Part shown: in pieces, positions 18,756 through 26,639 of the stretch | How positions within the stretch are numbered: the stretch's first letter is position 1 | How the letters are laid out: each line of letters starts with the position of its first letter | From: a virus | Reading direction: 5' to 3' (one strand) | Length of the DNA: 64,000 nt | Virus record (IMG/VR): IMGVR_UViG_3300027896_000014 | Span: 81,244-145,243 of that record | The notes under the pieces: model-generated | The model's input: the letters and a program-made list of their open reading frames with translations, nothing else | Database searches by the model: none | Told to the model about the DNA's origin: nothing | Position numbers and translations under genes: made by a program

Positions 18756-18911
18756 CTAATTCTCATCTTCCCACCTAAATCCACAAAAGGGGCAGCATCC
18801 CGCCCAATCTGGGTCATCGAGGAAGATCTGTCCACACTTTTTACAGTGAATTACATAAGTATTTCCTGGGTTGGGATCAATAGACCCTTCGCTTACGGTT
18901 TGATCGGCCAT
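18756..18911 (-). CDS. Zinc-ribbon protein (51 aa)
   Basis: ATG at 18911 to TAG at 18756. Cysteine pairs CKKC (residues 23-26) and CCPFC (39-43) form a ribbon. It follows another zinc-ribbon gene by two bases, so both are in one transcript. No function known to me. Confidence 0.6.
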   Translation of the reverse strand: MADQTVSEGSIDPNPGNTYVIHCKKCGQIFLDDPDWAGCCPFCGFRWEDEN

Positions 18912-18913
18912 AC

Positions 18914-19027
18914 CTAATCCTCCTTAATGTGCCCACAGACCTTACACACCTTAAAGGTTCTCCGGCCCTTCTTCACCTTTTTCCAACTGCATTCTCCACA
19001 GGATGGGCATTTATCTGGGGACCCCAT
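18914..19027 (-). CDS. Zinc-ribbon micro-protein (37 aa)
   Basis: ATG at 19027 overlaps the stop region of the upstream gene. Contains CPSCGEC and CKVCG, enough for a single zinc site, with basic residues between. Likely a tiny nucleic-acid or protein-binding accessory. Confidence 0.55.
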   Translation of the reverse strand: MGSPDKCPSCGECSWKKVKKGRRTFKVCKVCGHIKED

Positions 19028-19509
19028 TAAACGTTAATACCCATCTCTTTTAGCACGCTTGGTCCCTTGTCTATTTTAGGTCTCCCAGAGGTGCGTTTCG
19101 ACTCCTTAATATCCTTCGGCTTCTCTGCCTTTCCGGTTACCGCCTCAGCCGCTTCCTCTGGCCCCGTGGGCTCCTCATCTTCCATCAATTCGGCTTGTGC
19201 CTGCAGGAACTGAATCTGGACCAGCAATTCCGCCTTTGTCATCTTCTTGCCAGCGGGCGGTGCTTCTTCCTCTTTCCCCACCCCTCCGAATTTCTGATCC
19301 CACCACGCCAGCGCCTTCTGCTTGTGGTAGTCAGGAATAAGCTCAAGAAGTGATCTGTCCTCTACCAGTTCACCGTTCAGAAGAATGTAGTCCCCACCCG
19401 TCGTCTCGAGGACATTGCCTTGTTCCGTCGTGAAATTGTGAATCGTCCAAAACTCCTTTCCGTTCAACACCATTCTCGATCCTTCCGGTACTGCTGGTTT
19501 TGGTAACAT
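19027..19509 (-). CDS. Virion-cluster protein with acidic tail (160 aa)
   Basis: ATG at 19509 after GAAAGGAGAGTCTTT. The first 80 residues mix beta strands and a helix (GKEFWTIHNFTTEQGNVLETTGGDYILLNG). The rest is a coiled coil and an acidic, then basic, low-complexity tail. Located between capsid and adaptor genes; role unknown. Confidence 0.5.
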   Translation of the reverse strand: MLPKPAVPEGSRMVLNGKEFWTIHNFTTEQGNVLETTGGDYILLNGELVEDRSLLELIPDYHKQKALAWWDQKFGGVGKEEEAPPAGKKMTKAELLVQIQFLQAQAELMEDEEPTGPEEAAEAVTGKAEKPKDIKESKRTSGRPKIDKGPSVLKEMGINV

Positions 19510-19553
19510 AAAGACTCTCCTTTCTAATTTAGTTTTGTGTAAATCCTTCTGCT

Positions 19554-19931
19554 CTATCTAAACATAGCAATGAGAGCCGCCCTGGTTTTGCTGCCATCAG
19601 CAAAAATTCCCCAAAGAGATACTCTCGCCCATTCTCCCTGCCCCATGTCAACAAAACCACATGACATAATTCTGTTAACACCGGCCACTTGGTCGGCAGT
19701 CAAAGCCCCCCATTCTCCCCCATCAATACAATTTCCTATTTTACAGGTTGGGATGAGGTTGGCGAATACGGCATCATACGCTTTAATCGAATCCGCCACT
19801 ATCTTGTTTTGAGCCGCATAATACTGAATCACTTCTAATATGTCTGAAGTAACCTTTTTCCCCTCACATAAAGTACAGATTTTTTCTCCAATCAGTCCGC
19901 TTCCTCCACACAATGGGCAAGTTATTTCCAT
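19554..19931 (-). CDS. DnaJ-type zinc-finger protein (125 aa)
   Basis: ATG at 19931 after GGGAGGATTAG. Residues 5-24 read CPLCGGSGLIGEKICTLCEG, the CxxCxGxG zinc finger seen in DnaJ. The remaining 100 residues are alpha/beta with CKIGNC. It may act as an assembly chaperone or decoration; position supports a role in virion maturation. Confidence 0.5.
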   Translation of the reverse strand: MEITCPLCGGSGLIGEKICTLCEGKKVTSDILEVIQYYAAQNKIVADSIKAYDAVFANLIPTCKIGNCIDGGEWGALTADQVAGVNRIMSCGFVDMGQGEWARVSLWGIFADGSKTRAALIAMFR

Positions 19932-19940
19932 CTAATCCTC

Positions 19941-19981
19941 CCTACAAAAATAAAACGGAGGGGACAAAGCCCCCCCGTTAG
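19941..19981 (-). terminator. Intrinsic terminator after the beta-helix gene
   Basis: On the minus strand a G/C-rich stem (AACGGGGGGG paired with CCCCTCCGTT, one mismatch) is followed by TTTTATTTTT. It separates the capsid/decoration genes from 19554..19931. Confidence 0.75.
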
Positions 19982-19984
19982 ACG

Positions 19985-21001
19985 TTAACTGCCAACTGCA
20001 GCCGTAGGTATCCTTCCCAATCCACCGCCAGTAGCAGTAATTGGCATGGCAGTAACTACACACTCCCCAGTACCTGCTGCTTGCCAATAAGTATAGCCAA
20101 CTCCAGTACAATTTTCGAGAACGTGACTTTGGGTGGCAATAGAGCTACCCCATTTAAAAACTGATGTGCACTTGTTTCCCCAGTTTGTCCAGAAATTGTA
20201 GAACAGACAATCTTTATATCTTTCCAAATGGTCCGCTCCCCATGTATTGGGTATATAAATCATTGGTACACCAGCCGTTTCAGCCCAGGACTTAAAAATA
20301 CAGTTGCGGAACTCAACCTCTGAAGGACCATTGCCCCCAGCGCCACTGTACAATAAGTGTCCCTGTGTAATAGATGTCCTTGCCCCCCACGCCATCTGTC
20401 CGATTGTGCAATCCTCGAAGATAGAGTAAGCACCATTGGCACCAATTTCGAGTGAAGAACAACCAGCAGTAGCAATCTGGGTAGAGTTCATAATTCCGAG
20501 GAAAGCAGTTTTAAAGAAACTGTTCCCATAGCTGTTTACCTTGACTGGCGATAAACAGGCTGCATTGGCCCCATAATTATTGATACAGAGATTATGGAAC
20601 GTGTTGCGCTTGCCCGTCAGGTTAATGACATAATCAATGGCTATTCCCGTGGTATAGATTGTAGTCCCTAACAGACTCCAATCGCTGAAGAAATTTGATC
20701 CACCAACCCCAACAAGATGGACAAAATTCTTTGTCCAGAGGAGTGTAGCTGTTTCAAGATAATTTCCAGGGAACACACAAATCACATCATTCCTGTAATC
20801 GGTCACGGCAGCATAGGCATCTGCCAAAGTAGCAAAGATGTGAGCCCCATCAACTCCCTGGTTTACCAACCACTGCCGATAATTGCTCGTAGCCGAGGCA
20901 GCCGGGCAGAGATAGAACACATCTCCTATTCCCGGTCCCAACTGAAGGGTACTCATGAGCCACATTTTAAGATCCCTTGCAAGATTTCCTCTTTTTATCA
21001 T
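19985..21001 (-). CDS. Right-handed beta-helix decoration protein (338 aa)
   Basis: Starts at ATG 21001 behind GGGAGGAAAAAACC. After a 40-residue head, a long series of short beta strands with asparagine/cysteine turns (FHNLCINNYG, SIFEDCTIGQ, VEFRNCIFKS, ENCTGVGYTY) describes a pectate-lyase-like beta-helix. It lies two genes from the major capsid protein. A glycan-interacting capsid decoration or spike is plausible. Confidence 0.6.
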   Translation of the reverse strand: MIKRGNLARDLKMWLMSTLQLGPGIGDVFYLCPAASATSNYRQWLVNQGVDGAHIFATLADAYAAVTDYRNDVICVFPGNYLETATLLWTKNFVHLVGVGGSNFFSDWSLLGTTIYTTGIAIDYVINLTGKRNTFHNLCINNYGANAACLSPVKVNSYGNSFFKTAFLGIMNSTQIATAGCSSLEIGANGAYSIFEDCTIGQMAWGARTSITQGHLLYSGAGGNGPSEVEFRNCIFKSWAETAGVPMIYIPNTWGADHLERYKDCLFYNFWTNWGNKCTSVFKWGSSIATQSHVLENCTGVGYTYWQAAGTGECVVTAMPITATGGGLGRIPTAAVGS

Positions 21002-21176
21002 GGTTTTTTCCTCCCATAGTTTTCCCCTACAGAAGTAGGATACTGGTTAAATTGTTAAAGGAATGAAGCGTGTTGCTTCGCCAATTAGCCTCCTTTCTCG
21101 ACCACCCTAAGAGGACACAATTGTCCCGATGAGCATCGGAGATATGGGGAGAGGAAAATCCCCTCCCCAGTTTAGT
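21002..21176 (-). other. 175-base leader between decoration genes
   Basis: No gene found. It contains a G/C-rich hairpin (about 21148-21172) just after the 21177 gene's stop, and a smaller hairpin near 21128-21140. The first lacks a clear T-run on the minus strand, so partial termination or transcript processing is possible. Confidence 0.4.
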
Positions 21177-21635
21177 TTATGCACTCTGGAGGAAGTTGCT
21201 GTTGTTAGCCTTGACTTCCGGCCTTGGATATGCCTCGAACCAGGGTCTCCACATCATGGAGCCTCCACCACTATTAGCGGTGAACACCAATTCATCGCCA
21301 GCATTGAGCTTTACGGGAGCAACGACTACTACTCCGGCAACTGTGGAGTGACAATTCTTCCAGACAATCTTCCCTAATGGAGTCAGGGTCGGAATGGTGA
21401 TTACAGCCACCGCCGTTGCCGTTGCATCACCACCGGTGCCTGGAATCAATCTCCTGGTGACGGTAATGATAGCAGCAGCTGTATCAAGTGTAACCAGGAT
21501 CTTGGCCCCGACTGCAAAAAGATCGCAGGCCTGATTTACCCTGCAAAGAACCACTGCGCTTGCGGCAAAAGTGCCAACATCAGCTGATACCACTGCTTCG
21601 TTAATCGCCTGAATTTTTGAATCGGTATAAGCCAT
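21177..21635 (-). CDS. Head decoration-like protein (152 aa)
   Basis: ATG at 21635 behind AAGGAGGTAACAAAAA. Mostly beta, alanine/valine/threonine-rich, with a C-terminal GGGSMMWRPWFEAYPRP segment. It sits directly downstream of the capsid gene, the usual place for a decoration protein. Confidence 0.6.
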   Translation of the reverse strand: MAYTDSKIQAINEAVVSADVGTFAASAVVLCRVNQACDLFAVGAKILVTLDTAAAIITVTRRLIPGTGGDATATAVAVITIPTLTPLGKIVWKNCHSTVAGVVVVAPVKLNAGDELVFTANSGGGSMMWRPWFEAYPRPEVKANNSNFLQSA

Positions 21636-21724
21636 TTTTTGTTACCTCCTTGTTTTTGAACTACATTAAATTCATGTTGGGAAATAGGATGGGCCATATT
21701 CGACCCATCCCTATAACTAATCGC

Positions 21725-21738
21725 TACGCAGATGCGTA
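21725..21738. promoter_or_regulatory. Palindrome copy 3, end of capsid gene
   Basis: TACGCAGATGCGTA with perfect arms, immediately after the stop codon of the major capsid gene. No convincing promoter boxes flank it, which favours a roadblock role over initiation control. Confidence 0.65.
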
Positions 21739-22698
21739 TTACGAGCTGGAAATATAGCAACCTTTTACCTTACCAGCTGTCGCTGTAAGGGGCCAAACGA
21801 GTCCGAGGCCAATGACTCCGTACCAGGCCGCTGAATTTAATCGCCCATGATCCTGTCCGAAGTTGACCTGCACTCTGACCTCCGGCGTTTCCGCCTCGAT
21901 CATGGCTGCGAAGTCGTCTCCGAAGATGATCCCCTCACCAAGAACCGATCCTGTCCCCTTGTTGTTGGCGAGACAGATCGTATCCTTGATCTCGATACAC
22001 CGGATGCTCTCAATCTTTCCAACCTCGGAGTTGTGGAAGACATCCCCTTCACGGAGATATTGCTTCCAGGTTTCAAAGTTATCGTCATTCTTGACCCCCC
22101 TCATCGCCTTTGTGGCGAGCAACCCAATATAGTCATCACCCTCATAGGGATCGACGATATAGGTGTCAGAAAAGGCATCCCTAATTGCTCCCAGGTGAGC
22201 GATGTTTACGTTCACAAGAGCCGGTGTGTCGGGTGCTGCAACTGCCGAGAAGGCTCCACCAGTCAGAGATGTCGGTTGATAGACGAGGTAGGTGGTCTTC
22301 ATAACGGTTGCCGCAAGTCGGTCCAGAGCCTTTGTCATCTGCTTTCTGAGGGCCTTCTGAATCGGGTCCTGCGGGTCGAATTTTCCAAGTAACTGGCTCA
22401 TGTGGCTAAACGTCACCGCACGGCCATACTCTGCCACGGTAATCGCCGTGGTGGACAAAGCAAAGTCATCCACGGGGATCCGATCGTGCTCCGAAAGAGC
22501 AGCACTTGTGGGCTGGGTCAAAAGATCAGCCCGGGTAAGGGTTTGTGACTCGCCGCGTTTCTTCCCGAAGCCAGGTTCGGTCCTGACGAAATCCATGAAC
22601 TTGGACTCGACAATAGACTGTTCCCGAAGCTTCGCGCTCAAAGCATTATTCTTGTAGACGCCTGTGGGAGCACTGAACTCCCAGGTGAAGTCTGCCAT
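21739..22698 (-). CDS. Major capsid protein, N4-gp56 family (319 aa)
   Basis: ATG at 22698 behind AAGGAGGAATAAACC. The protein has the N4-gp56 layout: N-terminal arm (GVYKNNALSAKLREQSIVESKFMDFV is its core), a spine helix, then DPYEGDDYIGLLATKAMRG and near residues 228-242 SEVGKIESIRCIEI, followed by GIIFGDDFAAMI. The scaffold-like gene lies just upstream. Two other genes in the window (32930..33712 and 31718..32023) repeat parts of its C-terminal half. Confidence 0.85.
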   Translation of the reverse strand: MADFTWEFSAPTGVYKNNALSAKLREQSIVESKFMDFVRTEPGFGKKRGESQTLTRADLLTQPTSAALSEHDRIPVDDFALSTTAITVAEYGRAVTFSHMSQLLGKFDPQDPIQKALRKQMTKALDRLAATVMKTTYLVYQPTSLTGGAFSAVAAPDTPALVNVNIAHLGAIRDAFSDTYIVDPYEGDDYIGLLATKAMRGVKNDDNFETWKQYLREGDVFHNSEVGKIESIRCIEIKDTICLANNKGTGSVLGEGIIFGDDFAAMIEAETPEVRVQVNFGQDHGRLNSAAWYGVIGLGLVWPLTATAGKVKGCYISSS

Positions 22699-22711
22699 GG
22701 TTTATTCCTCC

Positions 22712-23746
22712 TTATGGTGAGTGACGGAGTTTCCTCCTTTCCAGAGCTGCTCGTTGAGCATCGCCCATCGTATGAGAGGCCTCCGGTTCTTTTTTGGTTG
22801 TTACCTTCGCACCGCGCCCGATAACTTCGAGATTCTCTTGATTCTCCTTTTCCTTACGGGCACGTTCCCTTTCCTCGCCTCTGAGTTCATCAACGAAGTC
22901 TTTGCATAACTTGGCGGTTTCTTTGATCTGGTCTTCCATAGGAAGTGATTTTGAGACGTCCGTCGAGAAGTCCCAGAACAGTCGAAGAATACGTTCCTTC
23001 TCCTTCGGACTGGTCTTGTCAGAAATCAATCCAGCCTCTTCCAGGGCAGTGTCAACAGCGGATATAACGGCCTCCTTGTTTCTCTTGGCTTCTTCACGCT
23101 CCTCGAATGCGAGATTGGCAATCTCGGTTTGTGCATCGGCCCAAACAAGGGCTACCTTTCCGTTATATTCCCCCATCTTCTTCTGGTAGTCGGCCCACTT
23201 GGTATCAAACTCCGGATCCTCTCGATCCTGTGGCGGTACGGGAGATGGTATGGCTGCGGCCTTGGCAATGGTATCATCGGCAATCTTCTGACGTTTCACA
23301 TCCCATGGGTTTTCGGCAGCGGCTGTGACCGGGGCTTTACTGGCGGCTTCGTCCACGCGCTTTTGAAGATCTGAAACAACGGTTTCCAGCTTCTTAGCCT
23401 TTGTGGTAGCCTCCGTCATCTTCTTTTTGGCTTCTTTGACAGCCTTCTCGGCGGCTGCTTGGTCCTTGTACTCGAGCTGGGTTTCTTCGTCTGTCTTTCC
23501 CTTGTCTTCACCTTCCACCTTCGCCAGCTCTTCAGCCGCTCGATCCTCCTCAGCCTTTTTCTGCCTTGCCTTTTTTTCCTCCACTTCCTTTTCGACCGCT
23601 TCTGCGCCTATTTCTCCGTGTTCGGGAGATCCCTTAAACTTGGCTTCGGACGAATCCTCACCGGGGCCCTTGCCAGTCGTGATCTCCTCCTCTTCCTCGT
23701 ACCCGTCGTCCAGATTCAAATCTTTTGCCGTCAATTGCTTTCCCAT
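22712..23746 (-). CDS. Scaffolding-like coiled-coil protein (344 aa)
   Basis: I choose ATG 23746 (MGKQLTAKD) because the longer reading crosses a terminator and an operator. Composition is extreme: glutamate, lysine and alanine dominate and there are no cysteines, with long helices (residues 60-150, 215-320). Position just before the capsid gene and this profile are typical of capsid scaffolds. I see no protease motif. Confidence 0.7.
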   Translation of the reverse strand: MGKQLTAKDLNLDDGYEEEEEITTGKGPGEDSSEAKFKGSPEHGEIGAEAVEKEVEEKKARQKKAEEDRAAEELAKVEGEDKGKTDEETQLEYKDQAAAEKAVKEAKKKMTEATTKAKKLETVVSDLQKRVDEAASKAPVTAAAENPWDVKRQKIADDTIAKAAAIPSPVPPQDREDPEFDTKWADYQKKMGEYNGKVALVWADAQTEIANLAFEEREEAKRNKEAVISAVDTALEEAGLISDKTSPKEKERILRLFWDFSTDVSKSLPMEDQIKETAKLCKDFVDELRGEERERARKEKENQENLEVIGRGAKVTTKKEPEASHTMGDAQRAALERRKLRHSP

Positions 23747-23817
23747 CGTTTTCACCCTCTCCAAGAATCCCTTTAAGGGGTTGGAGCCTTTCTTGTATTT
23801 CCAAGTGCGAATCCTTA

Positions 23818-23831
23818 TACGCATTTGCGTA
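23818..23831. promoter_or_regulatory. Palindrome copy 4 upstream of scaffold gene
   Basis: TACGCATTTGCGTA. On the minus strand its last TA begins a good -10 box (TATAAG), though the -35 is weak. It follows a terminator, so it probably marks the start of the capsid transcription unit. Confidence 0.65.
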
Positions 23832-23864
23832 TTCAGGGGCACTGTGGATGCTGTGTGGGCAACA

Positions 23865-23915
23865 AAAAAGGCGGTCAAACATGAGTGTCGTGGCACCCAC
23901 GAATGCCGCCTTTTT
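23865..23915. terminator. Bidirectional intrinsic terminator
   Basis: AAAAAGGCGG at 23865-23874 pairs with CCGCCTTTTT at 23906-23915, giving T-runs on both strands. It separates the tRNA gene from the scaffold/capsid unit. Confidence 0.8.
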
Positions 23916-23984
23916 CCAGTATGTCTGCCCGCTAAGTGATCAGCTTAGGGGGTTGCCTTTTTATTTCCTATCCAAATCTATATA

Positions 23985-24063
23985 TGGTAGCGGGGGTTAG
24001 ATTTGAACTAACGAATTTTCTGGGTATGAGCCAGACGCCCTAACCAGACTGGGCCACCCCGCA
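23985..24063 (-). tRNA. tRNA with CAU anticodon (Met, or Ile2 if lysidine-modified)
   Basis: A 79-nt cloverleaf with encoded CCA. D stem GCCC/GGGC, anticodon stem TCTGG/CCAGA with loop CTCATAC, T stem GTTAG/CTAAC with loop TTCAAAT, acceptor GCGGGG/CCCCGC at pairs 2-7. Position 1 is T facing T at 72, so the end pair is unpaired, as in bacterial initiators (C1xA72). The anticodon stem lacks the three G-C pairs of an initiator, and 11:24 is of elongator type. It lies between a terminator and a divergent HNH gene. Confidence 0.85.
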
Positions 24064-24080
24064 TTTTTCTAAATACTTTG

Positions 24081-24109
24081 TTGACACGTCCCTTCATTAC
24101 TGATATATT
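24081..24109 (+). promoter_or_regulatory. Promoter for the HNH gene at 24137
   Basis: TTGACA at 24081-24086, 17-base spacer, TATATT at 24104-24109; AAGGAG lies ahead of the ATG at 24137. It fires away from the tRNA. Confidence 0.8.
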
Positions 24110-24136
24110 TAATAAAATCCATAACAAGGAGAATTT

Positions 24137-24730
24137 ATGCTTACACTTAAAGGAAGGCAGCTCGGCGGCAGGGCCGCCAATAAAGTTTGTTACGAACGTG
24201 CCAAAGTACTGTATTACGCCTCTCCAAATCACTGCCAATACTGCGGTAAAATAATTCAAATAGTGAGAGTAATTCAAGAAGCTCGAAGAAAGAAATTTTG
24301 TAATAAGTCTTGTGTGGCTTCCTTTCAGCATGAGAAGTTTAGGAACCGCCCGATTGCCCCTAACCGCATTTGTCCAGATTGCGGAGGTAAAAAGGAAAAA
24401 GCGAGTAACAAAAGATGCTTGGCTTGTTACCGTCTCAGCCACCGTATGAGTCCAGAAAGAACCAAGGCATCTTTGATTTCTGGAAGGAAGACTTGGCAAT
24501 CCTTTAGAAACGCCATCTCCAAACACGCCCGATTGGTATTTCTTGAAGCCAATATTAAAAAGTCTTGCTATGTGTGCGACTATGACAAACATACGGACGT
24601 TGCCCATAATAAACGTGTCTCGGAGTTTCCGGACAGTGCTACGATAGCCGAAATAAATTCCTTGGATAACCTTTTTGCACTTTGCCCGAACCACCATTTC
24701 GAACATGATCATGGTCTCCTAAAACTTTAA
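24137..24730 (+). CDS. HNH endonuclease with zinc fingers, next to tRNA (197 aa)
   Basis: Has its own promoter and SD. Residues 33-60 (CQYCGKI, CNKSC) and 77-95 (CPDCGG, CLAC) are two zinc knuckles. Residues 140-190 hold the nuclease core (CYVCDYD, THTDVAHNKRV-like histidines, NLFALCPNHHFEHDHG). Stand-alone HNH genes beside tRNAs and capsid genes are common mobile intruders. The opposite orientation to phage genes supports that. Confidence 0.8.
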   Translation: MLTLKGRQLGGRAANKVCYERAKVLYYASPNHCQYCGKIIQIVRVIQEARRKKFCNKSCVASFQHEKFRNRPIAPNRICPDCGGKKEKASNKRCLACYRLSHRMSPERTKASLISGRKTWQSFRNAISKHARLVFLEANIKKSCYVCDYDKHTDVAHNKRVSEFPDSATIAEINSLDNLFALCPNHHFEHDHGLLKL

Positions 24731-24739
24731 TCCCGCAAT

Positions 24740-25096
24740 CTATTCTATATTTGGTATTTCCCTTGCCTGCCTTCCCAATCTTATCCGCGTCAACCTTTTG
24801 GCTGCCGCCTCTCCAATCTGGATATCTCGTCCAAGTTTATCAAGCATTCGAATGCATGTCTGAGTTCGAGGATTAGTATTCACAAATTCCTCTATTAGTT
24901 GCTGGAGTTCCTCTTCGACCATAGCCACAAAAAACTTTCCGGCCCTCGTCTTTAGCTTCTGTTCGGCCTCTATGCCAGCAGAGGCATCCGCTTCAAGCTG
25001 GCCCTCCAATAGTTTTTCTCTCTCTGTAGGACTACGATCTCTTGGCCTTCCACTTCTAATATCAACCGCCATCCCGCCAATGATGATATCGCTCAT
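24740..25096 (-). CDS. Small helical protein of the virion cluster (118 aa)
   Basis: Start overlaps the upstream stop (ATGA). Mostly one or two long helices (residues 35-110) with charged surface and a single cysteine. Could be a head-assembly or DNA-packaging accessory. No family recognised. Confidence 0.5.
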   Translation of the reverse strand: MSDIIIGGMAVDIRSGRPRDRSPTEREKLLEGQLEADASAGIEAEQKLKTRAGKFFVAMVEEELQQLIEEFVNTNPRTQTCIRMLDKLGRDIQIGEAAAKRLTRIRLGRQAREIPNIE

Positions 25097-25338
25097 TTCT
25101 TCCTCTTCTTGGTCGGTGCATACGAACTCAGAGACGATCCCTGACCGATTGATGGAAATTTGGCCTTTACCGCAGCTCTAACCCTACCCGCAACCGGTTT
25201 ACCAGAGGCGCGAGCCAATGCGTTCTTACCATGTGCAATATCAGGAATCGGATAGGACCCTGCCCCTGGAGCCTTGCTCGGTATTGCGAATTGACTCTTG
25301 GAAAGTCTTTTTCTTTCGGAATAACTTAGCTTTGCCAT
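25093..25338 (-). CDS. Small basic protein of DUF6582-like type (81 aa)
   Basis: ATG at 25338. The pattern LSYSERKRLSKSQFA...YPIPDIAHGKNALARASG...VRAAVKAKFPSIG matches a widespread small phage family often annotated DUF6582. The last residues (SLSSYAPTKKRKK) resemble the tails of the next three genes. Confidence 0.65.
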   Translation of the reverse strand: MAKLSYSERKRLSKSQFAIPSKAPGAGSYPIPDIAHGKNALARASGKPVAGRVRAAVKAKFPSIGQGSSLSSYAPTKKRKK

Positions 25339-25364
25339 TTCATTCCTCCTGAGGAATATTGAAA

Positions 25365-25658
25365 TTAAACAGGAACTCGCCTCATCCTTTTTTTCGCCCT
25401 CTTTGCCTTCTTGCCTCCCGCCGGCATAAATCCCGCCAAAGGCGTACCCTTCATTTTCATAACCTTTGATCTCCCGGGAGAGACAGGCCCCCCTTTAGCC
25501 CTTGGAGTTAATGGAACATCTCTCCACGGACGTGGACCTATCCATGGACGAGCAACCCCGCCTTGTGCAACACGTTCTCCCTTGCCGTAGGGCACCTTTG
25601 GCTTAGGAGCGGTAATGCCTGCGGCCTCTTCCATTTTTTCAATATAGCTTTTCGCCAT
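25365..25658 (-). CDS. Small basic protein with PLAGFMP tail (97 aa)
   Basis: ATG at 25658. Proline/glycine/lysine-rich and probably disordered; ends MKGTPLAGFMPAGGKKAKR and a further basic run. The KGxPLxxFMP phrase recurs in the two genes upstream. A nucleic-acid-binding or packaged protein is possible. Confidence 0.55.
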   Translation of the reverse strand: MAKSYIEKMEEAAGITAPKPKVPYGKGERVAQGGVARPWIGPRPWRDVPLTPRAKGGPVSPGRSKVMKMKGTPLAGFMPAGGKKAKRAKKRMRRVPV

Positions 25659-25680
25659 CGTCTTTTCCCTTCACTTAAAA

Positions 25681-25929
25681 TTAGACTGCAAGCCTCTTCT
25701 GGCCCTTCTTCCCCCGCTTAGACTTGGGTGAAGGCATGAACGCAGAAAGCGGCCTTCCCTTCATCTTCAATGGAGACGTGGTTGCTCTCCTGGTTCCGGG
25801 TGGAGGTCCCATCCCGGGTGCCACAGGTGCCACGGGTGGAATTCCAGTCCTCGGTCCAGGTCCAACCATCTGTTTTGGCATTGACTTCATTTTCTTAGTA
25901 TCAAAAGGATCTCCTTTTCCTCTAGCCAT
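25681..25929 (-). CDS. Small basic protein with PLSAFMP tail (82 aa)
   Basis: Start at ATG 25929 behind AAAGGGAGGTAATT. Rich in proline, glycine, arginine and lysine; ends KMKGRPLSAFMPSPKSKRG plus basic residues. Tandem arrangement with its two neighbours and shared tail point to duplication or to a common partner. Confidence 0.55.
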   Translation of the reverse strand: MARGKGDPFDTKKMKSMPKQMVGPGPRTGIPPVAPVAPGMGPPPGTRRATTSPLKMKGRPLSAFMPSPKSKRGKKGQKRLAV

Positions 25930-25931
25930 AA

Positions 25932-26141
25932 TTACCTCCCTTTCTTTTTTTTTGGTGTGAACGAGCTTAATGGAACTCCCCTTTGTTTTCGCCATCCACC
26001 TTTGGGAGTAATTCCATGCTCCTTCATGTTTAAAAGTCTCTCTTGTGCAAGAGCTTTTTTCTTGGTTGTACTCTTGCTTTTTACGCCCGAAGGCGTACTG
26101 ACTCTATACCCATCAATCTTTTTGACTCTAACTGGGCTCAT
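25932..26141 (-). CDS. Small basic protein with PLSSFTP tail (69 aa)
   Basis: ATG at 26141 is seven bases after GGGAGG. The core (VKKIDGYRVSTPSGVKSKSTTKKKALAQERLLN is its middle) resembles a common small phage protein; it ends KQRGVPLSSFTPKKKKGR. The start overlaps the end of the LAGLIDADG gene. Confidence 0.6.
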   Translation of the reverse strand: MSPVRVKKIDGYRVSTPSGVKSKSTTKKKALAQERLLNMKEHGITPKGGWRKQRGVPLSSFTPKKKKGR

Positions 26142-26636
26142 CAAAAATCCTCCCTGTTTGATTTAGTTCCTTTACTTGTTGCCATAATTTTTCTTCAATG
26201 CCAGTATAGGTATTTTTGCTACTACCCTTCATAAATTTACCCTGACCATCTTTTAAAATAACTTTATTTTCAATCGCTTTTTTTCTAATATCGCAAAATT
26301 CTATAACCAATTGTGCCTGCTTTTTCTTTATCTTTAAATGGGGTTGTATCACTCTTAAAAAGTTCGATACTGTTTTATTCCCGTAAAATCCCCATCTATA
26401 TACAGGCTTATGATTATTATTTTGTGCTTACTTATTCCGTTACTTCCACCGAAAAAAATTCTAATAAAATCAACCGCCTCTGGTTGGGCTTGGGTAACTA
26501 CGACCATCGGCTTATAATTTTCAGTTATACTACCTCTACGTCTATTCTCTTTTTGCCTTCCCAATCCAACATATCCATCACTATCAATAACCCCAGCGAT
26601 GTATCCTAAGTCTTCAGGATTGATCTTTACTGGCAT
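26128..26636 (-). pseudogene. LAGLIDADG homing endonuclease interrupted by a -1 frameshift
   Basis: The N-terminal frame (ATG 26636) reads EDLGYIAGVIDSDGYVGLG, a LAGLIDADG helix with catalytic aspartates, and stops at 26355. The C-terminal frame continues the fold (NKTVSNFLRVIQPHLKIKKK, then KQAQLVIEFC) down to 26128. The frames join by a single -1 step near CACAAAATAA (about 26420), an A-run. Either a one-base deletion or a slippery site. The gene sits between two structural genes as a free-standing intruder. Confidence 0.8.
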
Positions 26637-26639
26637 ATC

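Noticed and set aside
22712-23896. Longer scaffold protein starting at 23896
   Set aside because: It would translate across a terminator hairpin and an operator; ATG 23746 has a suitable ribosome site.
24008-24712. Minus-strand ORF opposite the HNH gene
   Set aside because: It overlaps the tRNA and the HNH gene, whose zinc and nuclease motifs are clear on the other strand.
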